Part shown: positions 59,097 to 64,000 of the stretch, in pieces | Position numbering within the stretch: position 1 is the first letter of the stretch | Layout of the letters: each line of letters begins with the position of its first letter | NCBI GenBank assembly: GCA_963844055.1 | Contig: CAWJMN010000001.1 | Location: forward strand, 3,534,001 to 3,598,000 | Reading direction: 5' to 3' | Source of the DNA: CAWJMN01 sp963844055 | GTDB lineage: Bacteria > Planctomycetota > Planctomycetia > Pirellulales > Pirellulaceae | Length of the DNA: 64,000 nucleotides | Made by a program: the position numbers and the translations under genes | The notes under the pieces: model-generated | What the model was told of the DNA's origin: nothing | What the model saw: only the letters and a program-made list of their open reading frames with translations | Databases searched by the model: none

Positions 59097-59707
59097 TACT
59101 TTTCCTTTCGATCTTGTTGGGGTGGAAGGCCGGTGCCGGAACAGTCGCTATCGGCGTGAATGCGATACTCAAACGCGTACCGCACATCGGACGAAGCTGG
59201 ATGGTTCAGAATGCCACGTGCGCGGAATCCGCACTGGCGCAAGAAGATCTGCATACCGAGATTTCTCTCGGGGACGGGGACCGTCAGGATCCGACGTTTT
59301 GGCAGCAGTTTTGACTTGAGCTTGTCGATGATCTGCCTGCCGATCCCAAAGAACCGGTAGTCGCAATGGACTGAGAGATTTAGGACGTGCAGCGACTGCT
59401 TTTCGAGCAGGTAGACGCAGAAGCCGAGCACCTTGCCGGTGGGTGTGGCGTTCGCGGGCAATGATGGGTCGGACTGTCGCGCGACAAGTCCGATGGCCGA
59501 ACGATCGCGAAGAATGGTCGTGAAAGTGTCCTGATTCCACGGATGATCTTGCTTGGAATAGGCTTCGATCTCCAGCACGTCGGGCATGTCGGCCCGGATC
59601 AGCCACGACATACTGACAGGGATGACGCTGTGCGCGCTAGTAAGAGGAGCTGGTGTGAGAGCGTCGGCTGATGGCTGGTCTGGAGCGGGCGTGGTCTTGA
59701 TCGTCAT
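59096..59707 (-). CDS. second RimI-like GNAT acetyltransferase
   Basis: The 203-aa protein has a polar 30-residue N-terminus, then a GNAT fold: WLIRADMPDVLEIEAYSKQD, LGFCVYLLEKQSLHVLNLSV, HCDYRFFGIGRQIIDKLKSK with the R/Q-x-x-G-x-G/A loop altered to RFFGIGRQ, and NLGMQIFLRQCGFRARGILN. The layout resembles the other phage acetyltransferase at 39271-39774. This one has a longer N-terminus. It may modify different targets. It is clustered with early genes. Confidence 0.7.
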   Translation of the reverse strand: MTIKTTPAPDQPSADALTPAPLTSAHSVIPVSMSWLIRADMPDVLEIEAYSKQDHPWNQDTFTTILRDRSAIGLVARQSDPSLPANATPTGKVLGFCVYLLEKQSLHVLNLSVHCDYRFFGIGRQIIDKLKSKLLPKRRILTVPVPERNLGMQIFLRQCGFRARGILNHPASSDVRYAFEYRIHADSDCSGTGLPPQQDRKEK

Positions 59708-59743
59708 GGTGCGTAGTATCTGTACGGGCTGTCTGTGCGAGGC

Positions 59744-59824
59744 CTAGACGTCGAGGATGTGGATCAGCGTGCCGATGGCGAGTAGGAAAACGCTGATGTA
59801 GGTCGATAGTAGATGTACGTCCAT
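59744..59824 (-). CDS. 26-aa hydrophobic peptide
   Basis: The frame MDVHLLSTYISVFLLAIGTL then IHILDV is a single membrane helix. It has the GGGGGC leader sequence upstream, as seen before several annotated genes. It lies alone in a gap between the acetyltransferase and the Tat protein. Such miniproteins are often missed. Its presence rests on the leader and on the clean hydrophobicity. Confidence 0.4.
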   Translation of the reverse strand: MDVHLLSTYISVFLLAIGTLIHILDV

Positions 59825-59898
59825 GCGGGCCCCCGATCCTTCTGGTGTGGCTGTGACGGCGCTGCAGATGTGCGGCGGTGCGACTGAGTCGAACTTAC

Positions 59899-60594
59899 TC
59901 AGCTAGAGACAGGACAGGCAATTCCTTCGAAATCATGACAGCGGAACAGGAGGAAGCCTTCGATTGAGTTCTTTTCGGGATCTCTTCGACGAAAGTACGA
60001 GACTTCGACACCTGGAATCGCAGCGATCTTCTTCATTCGCGAATAGCTGAAGTAGGTGGAAATGTTCTCGAACGGCTGAAAGATCGATGGCAGACTGCCG
60101 AAACGACCATGACAGAAGTCGCACGACGGATCGCGATAGGTGTTGTCGTCTACGTCGTAGCAAGGCAGCGAGTCCATGATCTCCTGGCTGGCGGGGTAGT
60201 GTTCGCCGTACGAGATTCGGCGGTCATCACAGACGGGGCAAATCCCTTTGTGATACGTGAGCGAATCGATGTTAGGCAGCGAAAATGGTCGCCATGGAAG
60301 TTGGGGACGAAAGTATTGATTGAACAGGCCTGCGACTGGCGGAAGGCGACATTGTCCAGACATTGCCGCAAGTGGCAGCGAGCCGCGAATAATCTCTCTG
60401 TTGTTGGTGGCGTAACAAAGGTCGTCGAGCATGAATGGATGGTTCACGTCGTAACGAGCGTAAAAGTCGGTGTCCGCGAAGGACTTCAAGATGGCTTCGC
60501 GGGGATCAGTCGCGCGGAGTTGCAACGTTGGCACCACGAGGCCGGCAGCTGCGGTTGCAAGCGAGGCGAGTGCAGTTCGGCGTGTGACGTTCAT
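59899..60594 (-). CDS. Tat-exported protein with two zinc knuckles
   Basis: The N-terminus MNVTRRTALASLATAAAGLV is a twin-arginine signal. The mature part has KGICPVCDDRRISYGEH and PSCDFCHGRFGSLP, two CxxC knuckles about 40 residues apart that may bind zinc or haem, and it is rich in aromatic residues. The length of 231 aa and the fold are not familiar to me. Export of a folded, metal-loaded protein by a phage is unusual. The gene is the first of this group and has GGGGCACG before its ATG. Confidence 0.6.
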   Translation of the reverse strand: MNVTRRTALASLATAAAGLVVPTLQLRATDPREAILKSFADTDFYARYDVNHPFMLDDLCYATNNREIIRGSLPLAAMSGQCRLPPVAGLFNQYFRPQLPWRPFSLPNIDSLTYHKGICPVCDDRRISYGEHYPASQEIMDSLPCYDVDDNTYRDPSCDFCHGRFGSLPSIFQPFENISTYFSYSRMKKIAAIPGVEVSYFRRRDPEKNSIEGFLLFRCHDFEGIACPVSS

Positions 60595-60656
60595 GGCGTG
60601 CCCCGATTGAAAGTTGAACGAAAGTCATCGCGTGCGGTACGTACCCGCAACGTTAT

Positions 60657-60902
60657 CTACCGCTGGCAAAGCTTTTTGATCAGATCATCCAAACGAACGA
60701 TTAATCGCATTTGCTCAATTGAAAGCGACTTAACTCGCGAATCCGCCCTCTCGTGAAGAAGGCGAGGGCTACTCTTGATCTGCTGCTGAACATCTTCAGC
60801 TGAAAGAGCAATGTTTCCAGTTTGAATGAAGTTGCTTTTCATTTGCAAACCTTCAACAAGTAAGGCTCGCTCTTCGTCAGTGATTTCTAATGCCTTCGCC
60901 AT
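60657..60902 (-). CDS. small hypothetical protein, 81 aa
   Basis: The protein is helical (EITDEERALLVEGLQMKSNF, SLSIEQMRLIVRLDDLIKKL) and may be a short regulator. It is not recognised. A GGGG leader lies upstream of the ATG and no strong motif is visible. Confidence 0.45.
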   Translation of the reverse strand: MAKALEITDEERALLVEGLQMKSNFIQTGNIALSAEDVQQQIKSSPRLLHERADSRVKSLSIEQMRLIVRLDDLIKKLCQR

Positions 60903-60929
60903 TTTCAGCCCCTAACGAACAAAACTCAG

Positions 60930-61042
60930 TGATGCAGGTCCGAATCGAACGGACTGCGGTTTCTGCTTTAGGTCTGCATCTGCATACCGCACTCGGTGTT
61001 ATGACCTTTCCGAAGCGTGTCACCTTCCACGCTGCTGCATCA
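60930..61042 (-). tRNA. tRNA-like element with enlarged loops (tentative)
   Basis: On the minus strand an 8-bp end stem TGATGCAG/CTGCATCA closes the structure. A perfect T arm GTCCG-TTCGATT-CGGAC (60938-60954) has a canonical T loop. A short D-like arm GCG...CGC carries AAGGTGACA. A TTCGG/CCGAG stem follows, but its loop has 13 bases instead of 7, and a long variable arm (TGCGGT/ACCGCA around about 25 bases) precedes the T arm. CCA is not encoded. The T arm and end stem are strong, but the anticodon is not readable. It may be a decayed type II tRNA or a structured tRNA mimic. Confidence 0.4.
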
Positions 61043-61502
61043 AACATGCTCGTCTCTCCGAGCTGCCACGCTTCTGTTTCTCGGCTTATTACGTCGGCCT
61101 CAGATGCACCCTTTTTTCCTAAGCGTTGTCGCATCCCAGAGCGCTTCAGAAACGAGTTTGCCGTCTCGCTCGCCCACCAGTTCATGCCGCACGGTGGCTC
61201 GTTTGCTCGTACTCTCCGAGCTGTCACCATTAGCGATTTGCAACGGTCATTCCTTGCACAAGCAAGGCGCTTAGGTCGTTGCTATTTGGAAAGGCCTTCT
61301 CTACAGTCGTCGCCCTTAGGCATGGGCGGATTTCGAGCATTCCAAAATTGCCACCGGGCGGTTTCAAGCCGCCATTTCCCGCCACATCGTGCGAGTGTCC
61401 TGCCACTTAGACGACGGTGACATTTGTCGTGCGGAGAATATGCCCCGCTCACACTATTTTTGGCAATATGCGAAAACGTCGATTCCGCGAAGATTTCCAA
61501 AA
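61043..61502. other. non-coding stretch with hairpins
   Basis: Frames here are long by chance on both strands but lack start sites and codon bias. A GGCGG-TTTCAAG-CCGCC hairpin occurs near 61357-61373. The block CAGCTCGGAGAG followed by ACGAGC occurs twice on the minus strand (near 61215 and 61060), each time able to form a small hairpin like a tRNA D arm. With the tRNA-like element next to it, the stretch may carry further structured RNA. Confidence 0.35.
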
Positions 61503-62423
61503 CTATTTCAGTGCGTCAAACAGTACCGATATCGGCACGTATCGTTCGCCTGGCTCTTGGCCAAGCAAGGCAAGCAGACGCTCGATCGCAGCCGTGTTCG
61601 GTGAATGGATCGTCAGCAGCACGTCAGCATTGTCTTCTTCGACCGTCGCGTCCTTGTAGACCTTTCGCTTGCCAGCAAGGGACTCGCGAAGATCGGATTC
61701 TTCCGAGTCAGGCGAATCGTCCTGCGGATCGGATTGGTCGGCATCGTCTGACTCTTCCTGATCAGAGTCGTCGGGTCTAGCAGTGGCTTGCGAGCGGGCT
61801 TTCTCAGCCGTGCGGCCGGTATCGTAGATCTCATTCAGCTCATCCACGATTGGCGATTCCAGCGAGGCTTGCTGCTGTGCCCAGGATGGTGTGAACTCGT
61901 CGCCTAGGATGACGTGCAACGCCTTTTCGTCGAACCCAGCCGCGTCCAGAAGCGACTGGTCGTGTTCGCATAGGTCGCCAGCGATGTCGGCAAGCAGCTC
62001 ATGGTCGTACTGCCCCTGAAGGTCGGTGTTGTTGAGTGCCAGGTTGATCGCTCGCTCGGTCTTGTCATCGACATCGATCCGAGAGACCTCAAGCTCGTAA
62101 TCCAGCGATTTGGCGACTCGGTCGATCTCAGCAAGCCGCTGATGTCCGCCAACAAGGTTCCCAGTTCGGACGTTCCAGACGAGTGAGCCGACGAGTCCGA
62201 ACCGCGCGAGCGACTGGCTCAGCTTCTTGCGAGCCGACGGCGACATCACGCGCGGATTGTACTTCGCAGTCTGGATCTGCGAGCGATGGATCCGGACCGT
62301 TGACGATGCCCCTAAAAGTTTTTGAAGTGCGGGATTCTGTGCCCCTGCGGATGGTGCCACACTGTTCGCATTGCTGGCCGCCGGCTCTGAATCTACCGAC
62401 TTAGCTGATTTCGCCTTCGCCAT
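61503..62423 (-). CDS. ParB-like nuclease/partition-fold protein
   Basis: After an Ala/Ser-rich start the protein has VRIHRSQIQTAKYNPRVMSP, LARFGLVGSLVWNVRTGNLV and GGHQRLAEIDRVAKSLDYEL, the ParB N-terminal-type fold. The NxR region and the GGHQRL motif are typical. An acidic, Asp/Glu/Ser-rich linker (SDQEESDDADQSDPQDDSPD) leads to a C-terminal globular part. The start at MAKAKSAKSVDSEP has the GGGGGCCAG leader and overlaps the upstream gene by 23 bases. Phage proteins of this type often occur with PAPS-reductase-like enzymes, as here. Confidence 0.7.
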   Translation of the reverse strand: MAKAKSAKSVDSEPAASNANSVAPSAGAQNPALQKLLGASSTVRIHRSQIQTAKYNPRVMSPSARKKLSQSLARFGLVGSLVWNVRTGNLVGGHQRLAEIDRVAKSLDYELEVSRIDVDDKTERAINLALNNTDLQGQYDHELLADIAGDLCEHDQSLLDAAGFDEKALHVILGDEFTPSWAQQQASLESPIVDELNEIYDTGRTAEKARSQATARPDDSDQEESDDADQSDPQDDSPDSEESDLRESLAGKRKVYKDATVEEDNADVLLTIHSPNTAAIERLLALLGQEPGERYVPISVLFDALK

Positions 62424-63288
62424 CTGGCCCCCTGCCCTCTTGTTTGGATATTCTTTCAGCCCGCTTTTGCGAGCGGATAACGTGTGCGTTTTCCCTTGCC
62501 GCTTCAGCCTTGTCTTCACGATCCTGGATCATCTGGCGGAAGTCCTGCGATTCGTAGCGTGCCATCTGCGCCGGCAGCTGCGGGAAGTACTTGCAGATCC
62601 GCTCATAGTCGTCTGGGAAGTTGTCCCGAATCGGAATGATCTCATCGAACGTCAGCAGCGAGCCGAATTGCCCGCGACGTCGAGAAGAGACTTGCGGCCG
62701 CAATCGATAGTCCGGCGGCATGACGATGTTCTGCCGAGCAACGTAGGACTGGACGTCGTAGTGCGTCCAGAAGCCAATCGGGTAGATGCGATGACGGATC
62801 GTCGAGATTCCGCCGCACTGCACAATCTGGGTATTGCGCTCGAGGCTATCGGCATACTTCTCACCCGAGGCGATATAGAGCGATTCCGAATCGAGCTTCT
62901 TGCGGATGTAGGCATCGACGTGCCGGATTCGCGTGCGACGGAGCGACATACTGGCATTTGTCGGGTGACGCAGAACGCCCCGACGAAACATATTCGCCAG
63001 TATCCAGTGCGGAATTCTTATGATGCTGATCGAATATCGACGTTCGATGTATTGCAGATATTTCTCTTGGAACTCAAGACCCGGCACAACGTACATCCAA
63101 TAGGCGTGAATCGTTTGAAAGTGCTGTTTGCACAGGTCGAGGACTGCAAGCGAATCACGACCGCCGGAGAAGGATACGGCTACCTCAGTGATCCCGGCTT
63201 CGCGTGCTTTGTGGATGACGTGAAGCGGATCGAGGTTCGCGAACTTCGTAGGCGGTTGCGACTTACGTGTCTGACGGGGCTTTGCCAT
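62401..63288 (-). CDS. PAPS reductase-like (adenine nucleotide alpha hydrolase) protein
   Basis: The 295-aa protein carries EVAVSFSGGRDSLAVLDLCK, with the PP-loop motif SFSGGRDS that binds ATP, and IHAYWMYVVPGLEFQEKYLQ and IYPIGFWTHYDVQSYVARQN, which fit the phosphoadenosine-phosphosulfate reductase fold. The normal catalytic ECGLH motif of true PAPS reductases is not seen. In phages such proteins are linked to ParB-like partners and are proposed to act in DNA or sulfur-related modification, but the reaction is unproven. It overlaps the ParB-like gene. No sulfur-transfer partners are visible. Confidence 0.7.
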   Translation of the reverse strand: MAKPRQTRKSQPPTKFANLDPLHVIHKAREAGITEVAVSFSGGRDSLAVLDLCKQHFQTIHAYWMYVVPGLEFQEKYLQYIERRYSISIIRIPHWILANMFRRGVLRHPTNASMSLRRTRIRHVDAYIRKKLDSESLYIASGEKYADSLERNTQIVQCGGISTIRHRIYPIGFWTHYDVQSYVARQNIVMPPDYRLRPQVSSRRRGQFGSLLTFDEIIPIRDNFPDDYERICKYFPQLPAQMARYESQDFRQMIQDREDKAEAARENAHVIRSQKRAERISKQEGRGPDGEGEIS

Positions 63289-63298
63289 GATCGAAAGA

Positions 63299-63649
63299 CT
63301 AGCCTCCTGCCCCTTCGATCATGCCCCAGCGGTCGCCCTTGCTGCGGATGTAGAGGTTCTTTCCGCCTTGCTGATGGGCTCGTGCCTGGCCTTGTTTGAT
63401 CCGCTTGCCTTTAGAATCAAAGAATCCAGTTGGTTTACGAAGAGCGAGTGCGCGCTTTCGCTCGCCGCGAGTCAGCTTACGCGTGTCGGCCGGGCCTCGT
63501 AGACGTCGGATGCCGCTGATGACATTCTTCGATGGCCCGCGACGAGCTGCTTTCTTCGCTGCTTTCTTTGCAGACGGCTTGGCGGTCTTCGTCGCAGCTT
63601 TCTTCGCTGGCTTTTTCGCTGCTTTTTTGGCGGCTTTCTTCTTTGCCAT
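63299..63649 (-). CDS. histone H1-like basic protein
   Basis: The first 35 residues are tandem Ala/Lys repeats (KKKAAKKAAKKPAKKAATKT). A compact basic domain follows (KNVISGIRRLRGPADTRKLT, RKPTGFFDSKGKRIKQGQAR), which ends GDRWGMIEGAGG. Lys/Ala-rich tails are known from bacterial histone H1-like proteins that bind and compact DNA. It may package phage DNA or compete with host chromatin proteins. It has a terminator upstream. Confidence 0.6.
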   Translation of the reverse strand: MAKKKAAKKAAKKPAKKAATKTAKPSAKKAAKKAARRGPSKNVISGIRRLRGPADTRKLTRGERKRALALRKPTGFFDSKGKRIKQGQARAHQQGGKNLYIRSKGDRWGMIEGAGG

Positions 63650-63688
63650 GACAATCGTTCTCTTTCTGTCTTACGGCAGTGTTTGCAA

Positions 63689-63718
63689 ATAAAAATAGCC
63701 CCCAACAAATGGAGGCTA
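63689..63718 (-). terminator. intrinsic terminator
   Basis: An 8-bp stem (TAGCCTCC paired with GGGGGCTA, with one G-U pair) and a 7-base loop are followed on the minus strand by TTTTTATTTG. It separates the ASCH-domain gene from the histone-like gene. Confidence 0.7.
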
Positions 63719-63762
63719 CGTAATGCAGAAGAGAATCGTCAATTGCGAGCGATATTCAGCGA

Positions 63763-64000
63763 TCAGCTTTGCGAGTCGAGAAACGCTTGCTCGATTGCCT
63801 TTTCCGCCTCGGTGAGGTTCGGTGGCGTGCTGGGATCGAGCAGAAGGTGCTTGCGACTGTGCTTCAACGCTACCTGGACCTGGCTAGGGATCTCCCAAAG
63901 ATTCAGCTTCCCGCGAACTGGTACCGGATCGCGTAGACGCTCTGGGTTGGCCAGAATCCAGCAATAAGGACCTTCCGCAAAGTGATCCTGCGGAACGTCA
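63763..64000 (-). CDS. ASCH-domain protein, 3' part
   Basis: The frame enters from the right edge and stops with TGA at 63765-63763. It reads DVPQDHFAEGPYCWILANPE, RLRDPVPVRGKLNLWEIPS. The GPYCWILxNPxxLxxPVPVRGKLxLW pattern is the strand and loop pattern of ASCH (PUA-like) domains, which bind RNA or nucleotides. It has no start in the window. It is the first known gene of the transcription direction. Confidence 0.6.
   Translation of the reverse strand, partial: DVPQDHFAEGPYCWILANPERLRDPVPVRGKLNLWEIPSQVQVALKHSRKHLLLDPSTPPNLTEAEKAIEQAFLDSQS

Noticed and set aside
60877..61420. Overlapping frames on both strands (117 and 176 codons)
   Set aside because: Both run through the tRNA-like element and hairpins and have no starts with ribosome binding sites. 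I treat the region as non-coding.

Overview
The window reads as one large block of tailed-phage (Caudoviricetes, HK97-fold, probably siphovirus-like) DNA, either a prophage or a phage genome. Nearly all phage genes lie on the minus strand, so transcription runs from high to low coordinates. The base composition, the planctomycete-style gene cassettes, the Ser-rich and Cys-rich proteins and the weak ribosome binding sites suggest a Planctomycetes host. That host call is inference from general resemblance, not from a marker gene.

In the direction of transcription (64000 to 1) the layout is as follows. (1) 64000-48100, early and accessory functions: an ASCH-domain protein, a histone-H1-like basic protein, a PAPS-reductase-like protein next to a ParB-like protein, a tRNA-like element, a Tat-exported zinc-knuckle protein, a RimI-like acetyltransferase, an HGG-motif protein (possible small terminase), a DNA polymerase sliding clamp, a J-domain protein, a cytosine-5 DNA methyltransferase with internal repeats, a lipoprotein, a secreted nuclease and a protein with an RNA-polymerase-alpha-CTD-like module. 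A plus-strand DUF4062-type gene interrupts this block. (2) About 48120-44750: a plus-strand array of small genes separated by imperfect inverted repeats that look like integron attC sites, with no integrase in view. It abuts the RpoA-CTD-like gene. (3) 44503-35500: a possible Acb2/Tad1-like protein, a broken plus-strand SIR2-like gene, an NAD-dependent sugar epimerase, large terminase, a second RimI-like acetyltransferase, small membrane proteins and the portal. (4) 35400-30170: decoration-like protein, prohead protease with a zinc ribbon, major capsid protein and small structural proteins, several separated by strong intrinsic terminators. (5) 30170-24450: small membrane and secreted proteins, a papain-like cysteine peptidase, a thioredoxin-like lipoprotein, a holin-like protein, a ferredoxin coupled to a CarF/TMEM189-type lipid desaturase, and an HNH nuclease. 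(6) 24450-11250: a beta-helix protein, tail-fibre-like proteins, a long Ser-Ser-X protein, connector, stopper, neck and tail-terminator proteins, major tail protein, tail chaperones with a canonical -1 slippery site, tape measure and tip or appendage proteins including a second Ser-rich protein. (7) 11240-3029: a glycan cluster of five transferase-like proteins, two methyltransferases, a DegT aminotransferase and a cupin. (8) Below 3000: degraded IS5-family transposases and, on the plus strand, the frameshifted end of a primase-helicase-like gene.

The most unusual items are the ferredoxin plus lipid desaturase pair, the cassette array inside phage DNA, and the co-occurrence of long Ser-rich virion proteins with a glycosyltransferase cluster that includes a GT-D-fold enzyme. 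Five otherwise intact genes each carry exactly one surplus base, three of them at a homopolymer. This may mean sequencing or assembly indels rather than real pseudogenes.
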